A stretch of 64,000 bases of DNA from Paraphysomonas bandaiensis (lineage: Eukaryota > Chrysophyceae): assembly GCA_965644295.1 (NCBI GenBank), contig CBFFRP010000363.1:248001-312000 (forward strand), given 5' to 3'. The notes under the pieces were generated by a model. It had not been told where the DNA came from and did no database searches. It was given only the letters and a program-made list of their open reading frames with translations. Position numbers and translations under genes: made by a program. Positions 54,875 to 64,000 of this stretch are shown one piece after another. How positions within the stretch are numbered: position 1 is the first letter of the stretch; the number at the start of each line of letters is the position of its first letter.

Positions 54875-57800
54875 CTTGGTGGACAACGTGGGCTGGGTAC
54901 AGTGGTTGGGAGTGATCAACTCAGCCATGCGTCACCCAGCGCACTATCGGCACGATCTCAGAGAGAGCCTTTGCCAGAAGAGGGAAACATTGAGAGTATC
55001 AGCCTAGACCATGAGGGAGAGGAGAGACAGGAGACTAAGGAGGAACTGCGGTCCCATGCACAGAAGGACCTATTGGAGCACGGGCTGAGGATGCAGAGTA
55101 TGGATGACAGGAAAGGTGGAACCCAACCCAATTGGTCTGGAAGGTCTACAGAGCAGATAGAATGGATGCGTGATCCTATTCTTGGAGGCAGAGACCTGGA
55201 GATGGGGGATAGGAGTAGTAGAGATGATATGAAGAGCTCGTGGAGGAGCACAGGAAGAGAAGAGAAGATTAAAAGGAGAGATGTTTACGCAAGAGCAGAT
55301 GATGTGAGGGGCCCATCAGGAGGTCCTGGATATATTAGAAGAAAGGATTATGCAACAGATGAAGATGTAAGGGGCCCATTAGGAGGTCCTGGAGATGATT
55401 ATATGAAAGATGAAGATTTAAGGGGCCCATTAGGAGGTCCTAGATATGACAGAAGAGATGATTATATGAAAGATGAAGATATGAGGGGCCCATCAGGAGG
55501 TCCTAGATATAGTAGAAGAGATGAGTATGCAAGTGCAGAAGATGTGAGGGGCCCATCAGGAGGTCCTGGATATAGTAAAAGAGAGGATTATGTGAGAGAA
55601 GTGAATTTTAGGGACCTATCCAGAGGTCTTGGAGAAGAGATAGAAAAGCAGATGAGAGTACCTGAATGGCTGGTGGAGCCTAGTAGAGAAAGGAGTGTAA
55701 AAGGACAGATTGGGAGATTAAGTAGAAGTGTACAGAGTGAAAGAGAGTTGCATCGACTGTTGATGAGAGAATTAGAAATAGGAGTAGGGAATGAAGGGTT
55801 GACTGCAGCGCACCGTCAGGCGTGTGAATATTGGCTCCGGAATCGAAGAAGACTATTGAGTGGTAGTATGGAGACGGGTATAAAGATGCTCAGCCAGCTG
55901 ACTGAACTAAACCGAATAGGGGAGAGGATACAGTATGTGGAGGCTCAGCAAGAGGCGCTATTAGCTGCTAGGAAGGAGTTATCAGAGAAGGCAAGGATGT
56001 TGTGGATACAGAAAGGAGAGAGCATGTGTGATAGCAATAGAAGGACCTTAGACAGGATGCGTGTAATGGAGGAAGTTGATGAAACAGATAGTGATGACTG
56101 GGAGAACGACGCAGGAGTATATAGGAAGGGAGTTATGAGAGGGCCTTTATCAGGAATACAGACTATGACACGGGAAGAAGCAGAGACATGTGGATATAAG
56201 ACATTCTGCCGCTGGTGTAATATGGTGGGAAAGGAATACAAGAGTAGTTTGGATAGGCAATTAGAGGAAAAGTGTCAGAGTTTTCTGAGGACTCGGAATG
56301 TTGCGCAGCATGTGTTTGACTTGTTAGGGAAGATACCCATACCTCGATGGATGAGGATGGAGACCGCAGGAAAGCTGAGATTCCAACCTATAGACTTTGA
56401 TGCTTTAGGACGCTCAACAGGAATGGTGAAGAGAGTGGATTGTGTCCAGTTCTTTGATAGTCTTTATGCAGCAGCGCATACTGCGAATATGTCACCCATG
56501 AGAATATTAGCGGAGATAAGAGGAGGAACAGTATTCAAAGGAGAGTTAGCTGAAGAGGTAAGGTGGAGAATGGCATCAGGTGACTTCGAGATGGACATAG
56601 ATAGGAACAGACGAGCAGAGGAGACCCTTGAGACGGATGTTGTGGCATGGGGATATGCACTGTATCAGTTCTCCATATTGTTTACAGAAGCCTTCGGGGT
56701 AAAGATGGATCCTGCAGTATTAATGATGGAGATCGATAGGTTCGAGTTATCCGACGAATCACCACAGGCGTTTGAAAAGTCTCTGATGGAGTTAAGATAT
56801 TTAATTACGCAAGCGGAAGTAACTGAGCCAGAGAGAGAGTTATATCACAAGTTCAAGGTGAAGACTATAGATATGCCACGAGTAGGTAAAAGAGTAGCAG
56901 ATGAAGTGGAGAGCATCATCCAAATAAAGCAGTGTATGGGAGTGAGGAACGTGCAATATGATCGGAACTTTTTAGTGTCTACTGTTGCACAGATTGTACC
57001 TCGGATAGTGGATCAAGACAGTCTTAACAGTAAGAATGAGAAGGTGATAAGGTCGCATGGAGTGTATGCGGGAAGAGCAGTTCCAGAAAAGTGTGAACGT
57101 AGGATAGATGGACTAGAAAGAAGTACTCGACCATGGAAGTTCCTTAAGTGTGAGACATGTGGGTTTAAACACTACATGAACCGTTTTTGTCCATTTAGAG
57201 ATGATAGGAAGAAAGATGATGGGACATATATGAAATGTGCGGAGTTTAACGGATATAAGCCATGGAGATTTGCTAAGTTTGAGGCGAAGACTTTAGAGAA
57301 GATATTTGAGGTCATGAAGCAGAATAGCAAGGCGTGGCAAGAACTTGGAGATGTGTTGAAAAGAAAATTCGTACAAATGGTAGCCGATGCGAAAGAAGAG
57401 CAGGTGAAAAGTATGAGGAATGTCTTACATCATGTGCGGACCGTAGGAGAGCCGACCAAGGAAAGGGTAGAGGAGGAAACCAGAGGATTAGAGACGGTGA
57501 AGTCAGAAGATGGAAACCAGCAAGTGTCTAATAGAAAAGTCAGTGGGGCACATACGATGACGTCACCGGCACAACATGATGATAAGAAGAAAAGGATGGA
57601 TACTTTAACTTGGTGGTGTGGAGAAGCGATTGTAAGAGGAGAGACAATACCGATGGCAATTCATGTGGATGGTGGATCAGAAGGAGCATTCATGCATGAA
57701 GGGCTAGCAGAGGAAATGGGTTTAGAAGTTCATGAGTATCCAAGGGACCAACAATATTTGGTGATGGGAGCTACAGGACAAGGAAGATGTCCGGAACGAG

Positions 57801-58186
57801 TGACAAAGTATGTATATCTATGTATGCGGATAGACGGAGTGGAGTATTATGGTGAAATGTTGGGACAATTGAAGACTGGACATCCGATACAGAGCATATG
57901 GAAGTGTAAGTTTGATCTGATACCTAATATGACGGCTTCATGCTTATGGGGAGGAGCGGAAGTGAAGGAGTTGAAAGAGCATCGTGCTTTTGTGGTGCGA
58001 ACACCAGAGGGTATACCTGTTGTCATGAAAGGAAAGTCATACGCAGAAACAATGAAATGGATGGCTAAGACGAGACATCGGGTAGCAGAACATCCAGTGT
58101 ATCAAGATAATATGACGGAAGAACGGAGGGTCAATACTGTGTGGAAGACAAGACAATGCCCTAACCAGTATTGTGTAAGACAATGA
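54806..58186 (+). CDS. Gag polyprotein with tandem repeats, zinc knuckle and retropepsin-like domain
   Basis: The ATG at 54806 (inside the 5' LTR) opens an 1126-aa frame. Residues about 160-265 contain five or six repeats of about 20 aa with the core EDVRGPSGGPG. A long helical region follows, probably capsid. A zinc knuckle of the CCHC kind stands near residue 782: CETCGFKHYMNRFC, with the His one place earlier than in the usual C-X2-C-X4-H-X4-C. A retropepsin-like core begins at about 952 with HVDGGSEGAFM, where the catalytic Asp955 is kept but the usual Ser/Thr is Gly. The frame ends 90 bp before the 3' LTR. The element makes its own particle protein but no polymerase. The start within the LTR resembles Ty1. 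Confidence 0.85.
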   Translation: MDRDDKTSNVSHDSEARSPVVVTLGGQRGLGTVVGSDQLSHASPSALSARSQREPLPEEGNIESISLDHEGEERQETKEELRSHAQKDLLEHGLRMQSMDDRKGGTQPNWSGRSTEQIEWMRDPILGGRDLEMGDRSSRDDMKSSWRSTGREEKIKRRDVYARADDVRGPSGGPGYIRRKDYATDEDVRGPLGGPGDDYMKDEDLRGPLGGPRYDRRDDYMKDEDMRGPSGGPRYSRRDEYASAEDVRGPSGGPGYSKREDYVREVNFRDLSRGLGEEIEKQMRVPEWLVEPSRERSVKGQIGRLSRSVQSERELHRLLMRELEIGVGNEGLTAAHRQACEYWLRNRRRLLSGSMETGIKMLSQLTELNRIGERIQYVEAQQEALLAARKELSEKARMLWIQKGESMCDSNRRTLDRMRVMEEVDETDSDDWENDAGVYRKGVMRGPLSGIQTMTREEAETCGYKTFCRWCNMVGKEYKSSLDRQLEEKCQSFLRTRNVAQHVFDLLGKIPIPRWMRMETAGKLRFQPIDFDALGRSTGMVKRVDCVQFFDSLYAAAHTANMSPMRILAEIRGGTVFKGELAEEVRWRMASGDFEMDIDRNRRAEETLETDVVAWGYALYQFSILFTEAFGVKMDPAVLMMEIDRFELSDESPQAFEKSLMELRYLITQAEVTEPERELYHKFKVKTIDMPRVGKRVADEVESIIQIKQCMGVRNVQYDRNFLVSTVAQIVPRIVDQDSLNSKNEKVIRSHGVYAGRAVPEKCERRIDGLERSTRPWKFLKCETCGFKHYMNRFCPFRDDRKKDDGTYMKCAEFNGYKPWRFAKFEAKTLEKIFEVMKQNSKAWQELGDVLKRKFVQMVADAKEEQVKSMRNVLHHVRTVGEPTKERVEEETRGLETVKSEDGNQQVSNRKVSGAHTMTSPAQHDDKKKRMDTLTWWCGEAIVRGETIPMAIHVDGGSEGAFMHEGLAEEMGLEVHEYPRDQQYLVMGATGQGRCPERVTKYVYLCMRIDGVEYYGEMLGQLKTGHPIQSIWKCKFDLIPNMTASCLWGGAEVKELKEHRAFVVRTPEGIPVVMKGKSYAETMKWMAKTRHRVAEHPVYQDNMTEERRVNTVWKTRQCPNQYCVRQ
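54877..54894 (+). other. Candidate tRNA primer-binding site
   Basis: TGGTGGACAACGTGGGCT starts with TGG, complementary to tRNA CCA ends, 2 nt after the 5' LTR. The matching tRNA is not known. The site is also translated as part of the Gag frame. Confidence 0.4.
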
Positions 58187-58267
58187 TACAGGATGAATCT
58201 GTGAGAGTTCATGTGGTCAATATGAAGCCAGATCGTTATGTTGTTGGACCTATTCAGGTCTTGGATT

Positions 58268-58276
58268 AGGGGGAAG
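58268..58276 (+). other. Polypurine tract before the 3' LTR
   Basis: AGGGGGAAG lies immediately upstream of the 3' LTR, the usual place of the plus-strand primer. Confidence 0.6.
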
Positions 58277-58857
58277 TGTAGCAAAATTGGGTATGTCAAG
58301 TATGGGTGATTTAGGAGGTTGTTATGGCTGAAGAATAAGATGAAGTGATGTAGGTTGTAGTATGAGATGAGATGTAGATGGTAGTTATGATTAGATTAGA
58401 AGATACGAATATTAAGGCCAGATATAGGGTTGGAGTGTACCGGAACTACCCGTACATACGGATGTAACGGACGGTCATGGTAACCCGTACAGTATTATGA
58501 TGGTATACGTAGGTATTCTGTAGGATGATATAGGAGTAGATAGCAGGATGTTAAGGGATTTCTATATGATTATTTCTGGAAGTAGAAAACTAGCTATTTA
58601 TGGCTGGGAAACCACTTCTAGAATTAACTATGGGGATATAGGTAGAAGGATATGGAGTTTTAGATATAATAGTGAAAGTTGATATTGTAGTTGTTGAAAG
58701 TTAAGAAGTAGCGAAGTAAAGAGTAAGAAGAGGAAGTTAAGTGAAGAGTGTTGTGAGAAGACTATCCTACCCCACATCACCTGTGCACATGGACAGGGAT
58801 GATAAGACCAGCAATGTTAGTCATGATAGCGAGGCTCGATCACCCGTAGTCGTTACA
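58277..58857 (+). repeat. 3' LTR
   Basis: 581 bp, identical to the 5' LTR except for one base (58634). It is followed by the GTTG duplication at 58858-58861. Confidence 0.92.
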
Positions 58858-59211
58858 GTTGCATAACTATTAGAAATTTGAAGAGGTTGTCATGATTTAT
58901 AACTATTTTAGATTCTAGTATGTGTGTAATCTTGTAATCTTAACCATGTCGATAAGAATTTTTAGGGGTGTAGGACACAGAAACATAGCTTTGATAGAGG
59001 ACACACAATTCATTCAGCACTTTATTTCATCGTATATCATATATATAATATATACCCACATTCTTTATAACATACAATGCCAACTGATACAAGGAGAAAT
59101 GCTTCCTAATAAAACTTGCACAGCAGTCTATAAGCCTATAGATATATGACAGTAGAAAACAGTTCACTATATATTAGAGTTTTTAATAAAAATTACAAAT
59201 TATGTAGTATT
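58858..59211. other. AT-rich flank downstream of the LTR element
   Basis: The stretch contains the 3' flank of the IBtk-like gene. An AATAAA-type signal on its strand could be the complement at about 59108-59112. No other feature is visible. Confidence 0.45.
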
Positions 59212-62200
59212 CTATTTTGCTTTGCATCCCTGCTTTTTTCGGCGCCTTGATTTCTTTTTTTCTTCTTCCTTCAACCTTTCTACCGCTGCTATTGCCGCAT
59301 CTATTTCTAACTGCTCTTTCTCTGATGCGATTTGCTGCTCTTTCTCTTCTTTCTGTTTCTGAACGACGCGCTCAAAAGAGTATGCACGCGCAGATCGTCT
59401 GTCCACGAGCCATGGAATACTGTTTCCCTTCAGTTGTTTGATTTTACTCTCTTGGCGAGTGATTTCCTCCTCCAGCTGAATCTCCCGCAGGCCCGGTACA
59501 CTGCCCTTATTATTTTCCGTAAAGGAGGTATCATTTGTCTGAGTTACTGAACATGTCATCCATGGAGATGATACCGAGCGTGGACGGTCATTATGTTTCT
59601 CCGTTTTTTTCGTTTGTTTTTTGACGGATATGAATGCATCAAGAGTAATACCAGCCGCGCGACCAGATGAATTTGGCCCTCCTCCATTCATCTTGGGCCG
59701 GACAGGGGGAGTACGTACACCTATTTGGCCAGTAATGTTAACAGGAGTGGTCGGACTTACAGATTCCTCATTTAAAATATTTACTGATTTGGATTTTCTT
59801 GGCGTGGAAGTTTTCCATGCGTTACCAGGCGCTCTCTGGAAGCAGTAATTGTAAGACAACTGTTGTAGTTAAGATAGAATCATTACCTCAGTGCCCGTTG
59901 CATTAGATGGGTTTGAGGTCGACGATTGGGTCTCCGACAGATATTGTTCATAGGATGGAGGCTTGCTGTGTGTCCCAGCAGACCAACAAACGCCCCCTCT
60001 TGATCCCCCTGATGGCACACTACGCTCTACACTCTCGCTAAGCGCTTCCCCCTTTGACGCAGTGGGAATGAACCCTTCACGTCCATCAATAGAATTTCCA
60101 CCAGCAATAAATACATCAACAGGTATAAATTTCTTTTTCCGTTTTTTCTCCCTGCTTCTCTGCGTAATGTCACCAGAAGATGTAGCATCAACACCCTTCC
60201 GAGTGTCAAGGGAATCTAGGTCTTTACCCGTGGTTTCACTGACTATAGGAGTGTGTGAGCTACCGGAACCGGGAAGATTGGTCATCTCAGAGGATTCTTT
60301 GTCTTCGTTACTATGCAGCTCTATATATTCCAACAAACTCTCAGCTCGTTTCTGCAACGCAGTATGGCGGTCCAGTTCGAACCTATGCCCACATTGGTAT
60401 TAATTGCCAAGGTCGAAACACTATAACTGTAAGAATACAATATATATTACTTCACCAAATGTTCAATGTGTCTAACCCGGATATTTTGGAGAGGTAGACG
60501 TACCTGCTCATGGTAGCACTGCTAGCTATTGAATTCTCAATTTTTGTTAGCTTCTTCTTGACAGACCGCAGCATTCGCCTCGCACTAGGTACATCAGTGG
60601 GATCTAGGTCCTACAAAAGGCTTTGTTAACTCGCAAGAAGTGACTCCACTAGTTCGCGTACAACACTGCTAGACAAAGGCTGTACCTTTTTGTCTTCCTT
60701 GTTTGGTGTAGTATATTCAAGAGGATGTACACAAGGGGCATACGAGATTGTTTCACTACCGCTACACGAGTCTCTGCGCGGGGTCTGCACAGTCTCTGGC
60801 GACGGACAGGTGATGCCAAGCCGTCCAACGGCATCTTCGATGTCTGCTATCAGTAGGTCAAGATCAGACCATACTGAAACTTTTAGTGTAGATGATGACC
60901 GCACATGCTGAGCGAGAATAGCATCAAGATTCCTAATACAGAGAACAAAAAATGAAATTTCTCAGATAAAAAATACTCAGTGCATCAGAAGGAATTTCAT
61001 AACAAATACTTGTCATATACACACAACACTTACCTCAGAATGAAGTTGACACAGAACAACGCCAGTTGTTGGGCATCAAAATGCTCCGCAACACTAAGAA
61101 CGTCGATTACATTCCGCCTATTCACAGACCGTGCGATTGTTTGCTCACAAAGTTGCTTTAGGCGTAGCGGTGAATGCGTAGCCCTGTTGGAAGAATCTAC
61201 GATGGAGTCATTCTCGCAGACAACATCCTCCGTTGCGGAGGAACCCGCAGTTTGAGCTTGAAATGCAGAATTGCTGTGGGGAAGGGGCGGGACGGAGGCA
61301 ACCGTAAGAACTAGTGTATGGTCCACGCTAGCTGATACCTTCACTGCCCTCTTTATTCCAACAATGCGCTTAGGTACGGGCTGATATTTTCCCTCCCCAT
61401 GGCCCAGAACACCCTGTGGATTCATTGATATCAATGCTGCGGAAGGTATGCATATATGCCTTTTGAGCATTCACGTAGGCACGGAAGTAGGTGGCATGAC
61501 GAAATACAATACGTGTATACATATTACCACGGCATCAACATATGTACTCAAATCGCATATTACATAACATCTACAGTTCAAGACCAATAAAGATATTAAG
61601 TAAAAGTAAGTTCAAACAGTGCTTCACTATTCTATTGTGTAAGCTACCGTTTCAGCGCTGAAGCCCCAAGTATATACGTCACCACTTGATGTTACTACGC
61701 ACGTCCTGTCGCCAGCTGCACTCACATCCACTACTTTCCCCCCTAAAACAATATGCCTGATAAGTAACAAGCGTAACATATATTTTTAGTCACATCTCAT
61801 AACCCTTATGCCGAAAATATACTGTACAATAAGATATAGAACATTGCGGAAGCATAAACATGCAAGCAACACCTCCGTTCTCCGGAAGTAGTGACCGAAG
61901 TAATTGTGGAGAGGAGAGGTGCGACTGCTCCTTTCTCCCATGGCCAAGTTGAACAGCCCCAAGTCCCCAAGTAAAGACACACCCACTGGATCCATCCATT
62001 GCGACGAAGTGATGATACCCAGCGGAAACACGTGTCACATTAGCCCGGTGGTCAGATGCCCCGGACCACTTACAACCTACACCTATGTGGGTAGAGATAT
62101 CTGGGGTAGGTTTTAGAAACTGAACCCGAGTAGGATTGTATGATCCATGTCCCCATTGAAACACATCATTCACCTTCCCGCGCGTAGAGGTGTTATATCG

Positions 62201-63677
62201 AAGCCGGGCGAGAACGAGAGTTGAACAACGGGATGCACATACTTGCAGAACCACTTGTTCTTCTTCAGACTCTCCGTCATCCCACCCACTGCGACTACTA
62301 GTGCCCACGTTGGCTTGACGTAATGCTACGCGTACGGGAGAAGAACTACCGGGAGCTCCACATCCGGATTCTGTGCCGGTTAATCGCACACCAAGTTGTC
62401 CATGCTTATTGCATCCCCAAGTGTATATGACGCCAGCACTGGTGAAACACACAGAGTGATTCTCCCCCGCTGCAATACCGCAAACTGAATGGCGTCGGAA
62501 CTTATCAACTCGCTGGGGACACCATCCGCTTGAAGAACTCTTAGTTGGTCTGCCCAACTGCCCAAATCTGCACGCAGGGTCATTACTAAGCATGACAGAT
62601 ACATGCCTGTATACCTGTTAGAACCCCAAGAGAAAAGATTCCCTCGGCTATCTACTGCCAACATATGATTTTCTCCCGCAGCAATAGCAGTGATTTTAAC
62701 TCCCTCTATGTGACATACATATAGAGAGTGAGCGGCTTATATATTTCAATAGCTTCATTGGGCGGAAACAAATATATTGCACTTGAAGGAGATCAACATA
62801 TATATTCAACACTACATTCTGCAGTGTATCGTGACCACTGAATAGATATATGAAATTGTACGTATCGAAAACACATATTACTTTACTGTATTATAGTACG
62901 GTCAATTCCGGTCAATGTACACTACGTATCCATAGCCTCACCTGGAAAAGAGTTAACCAGTTCAGGGTGGGGCTGTGATGCCTCGTCACCATGTCCCAAC
63001 CTACCACCTCTTCCGATTCCCCAGGTAAATACTTTCCCCTCGGAAGTAAGAGCTGCAGAATGATACTTTCCAGTGGCGATATCTCTCACCGGCTCGTCTA
63101 TAAGATGTGTCAAATGGCGGGGGCGAGAGACATCAACAGCAGCACGAGGCAGGGGAATTCCCAGAAAGAAATCGGCCCGACCGAAGGCAAGTACTTCTGG
63201 AGAGCATGATGTTTGGAAAATATTAACTAATGTAGGAGACAGCTGGAGAGAAAGGAGATCAAGTGGAGAGAGGCCGTCGTGGTCAATAGGAGACTTCCAC
63301 GAAGAGCACTGACTGATGTGTCTATCCACCTCACACTTCGAATATATATCAACGTCCCAATTGTCAGATACTACTTCATCTCCTATTTGGGCCCCAGCCT
63401 TAAGAAGTAGAAGGGTCATTTTAATATGACCAAAGTATAAACTGCGGTGTAAAGGAGTCCATCCGTTCTCATAGTCTTGAAGAGTGTGATCTGCATTCCA
63501 TTTCAACAACACGACAGCAGACTCACAGCACCCATAAGTGCTGCATATATGCAGAGCTGTTCTTCCCATCCCATCTCTATCATTCGGATCGGTTCCACTC
63601 GTAAGTATATCAGCAATGGACACAGGATCGTCTCTTCTAGCAGCTATAAACAGGTCACTGTATCCGCCCTTCTCCAT
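59212..63677 (-). CDS. IBtk-like protein: ankyrin repeats, RCC1 repeats, BACK-like helices
   Basis: Nine minus-strand exons: 63677-62942, 62705-62615, 62585-61873, 61742-61648, 61413-61034, 60932-60686, 60610-60504, 60382-59887 and 59835-59212. Phases agree, giving 1162 aa. Ankyrin repeats fill about 1-110 (GRTALHICSTYG, GWTPLHRSLYFGH). RCC1 repeats follow to about 590 (VFTWGIGRGGRLGHGD, LFSWGSN, YTWGCNKHGQLG, FTWGLG). At about 640-690 are BACK-like helices (LRLKQLCEQTI... FDAQQLALFCVNF). The C-terminal 480 residues are disordered, with a KTSTPRKSKS motif and a final coiled coil ending in SRRRKKQ. This matches the order in animal IBtk, a Cullin-3 substrate adaptor, but the BTB core between RCC1 and BACK appears absent. 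Cullin-3 binding is therefore doubtful. Confidence 0.85.
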
Positions 63678-64000
63678 CCCTTATCTCAACACGGTATTTA
63701 TATCCACACAATCGACACACTTACTCTTCACTACCCACCCACACTCCGAGCCCCTCAGGGTGTTTCATGTAGTACAATACAAGCATTATTCCAATCCATT
63801 CATATTAAAGTAATTCAAATACTCTCAAGTCCATATCGCCATAAGTAAAATCTGCCTCACTTTGGAGTGGAAAATTCCATCTGGTTGGAGGTTTTCACGT
63901 CCTACACCTAGAAAAGTGGCATTTTTTATACATTCAACGTATGAGAACACAGTGTTCTCTGAAAAAGAGGAGTTAAAATGCTTCACTATCACAATCTGTC
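63678..64000. other. Upstream flank of the IBtk-like gene at the window edge
   Basis: AT-rich DNA with no supported gene. The promoter of the IBtk-like gene should lie in the first part. Confidence 0.4.

Larger units (their letters stand above)
54294..58857 (+). mobile_element. Young LTR retrotransposon coding only Gag and protease (non-autonomous)
   Basis: A 4564-bp element bounded by 581-bp direct repeats and a 4-bp target-site duplication GTTG (54290-54293 and 58858-58861). Repeats start TG and end CA. A primer-binding-site candidate starts 2 nt after the 5' LTR and a purine tract lies before the 3' LTR. One long frame fills the inside. It ends in a retropepsin-like domain and no reverse transcriptase, RNase H or integrase is coded. 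The element must therefore use enzymes from another element, as in TR-GAG or LARD-type elements. A single base difference between the LTRs means it moved recently. Confidence 0.9.

Noticed and set aside
1-64000. CRISPR arrays, bacterial operons, rRNA or tRNA genes
   Set aside because: No array, Shine-Dalgarno-linked gene cluster or tRNA-like T-loop/anticodon arrangement was seen by eye. A tRNAscan or Infernal run would be the decisive test.

Overview
The window is nuclear DNA from a unicellular eukaryote. Genes are AT-rich and separate, on both strands, and most are split by GT-AG introns of about 45-110 nt. Reading frames use the standard code. The gene set includes nicastrin, an NBR1-type autophagy receptor, an IBtk-like ankyrin/RCC1 protein, archease, a PLOD-like glycosyltransferase, IFT52, a six-helix Kv channel and a TIR-domain protein. 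It suggests a flagellate opisthokont, possibly a holozoan protist such as an ichthyosporean relative. That placement is inference, not proof. All exon models below were built by hand from splice sites and codon phase.

Layout. 1-2561: repeats and AT-rich DNA. 2562-3776 (-): a five-exon TIR protein. 4899-6909 (-): mitochondrial pyruvate dehydrogenase E2. 7990-9837 (+): NBR1-like receptor. 10103-10670 (-): unknown small gene beside a retroposon. 12184-14162 (-): IFT52. 15038-16759 (+): Kv channel. 17104-18982 (-): mitochondrial bacterial-type YchF. 19090-20221: giant (ACAT)n array. 20371-22258 (+): secreted glycosyltransferase-like protein. 23534-25723 (-): mitochondrial protein with fifteen 40-residue repeats. 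26054-28830 (+): nicastrin. 29381-29760: hAT transposase relic. 30432-31334 (-): archease. 31735-34794 (+): multidomain glycosyltransferase. 36501-38916 (+): phospholipase C family. 39416-41243: two truncated LINE copies. 41868-43547 (-): type II membrane protein, with a second (ACAT)n array just upstream. 46021-46343 (-): CMC1-like twin CX9C protein. 46908-48213 (+): CDK-like kinase. 48910-50235 (-): protein with two PH-like domains. 50943-52605 (+): sulfotransferase-like protein. 52850-53740: retroposon fragments and a large hairpin. 54294-58857: a young, apparently complete LTR element coding only Gag and protease. 59212-63677 (-): IBtk-like protein.

The genes do not form one pathway. Several products are mitochondrial (PDH E2, YchF, the 40-aa-repeat protein, CMC1-like). 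Several are secretory or Golgi (nicastrin, two glycosyltransferases, phospholipase C, sulfotransferase). Mobile DNA is a main theme: one LTR element with near-identical LTRs, a hAT relic, and at least eight copies of one non-LTR retroposon family, four of them with 12-16 bp target-site duplications. The most unusual items are the myristoylation-motif TIR/SAM-like protein, the Gag-only LTR element, the 40-aa-repeat solenoid and an IBtk-like protein that seems to lack its BTB core.
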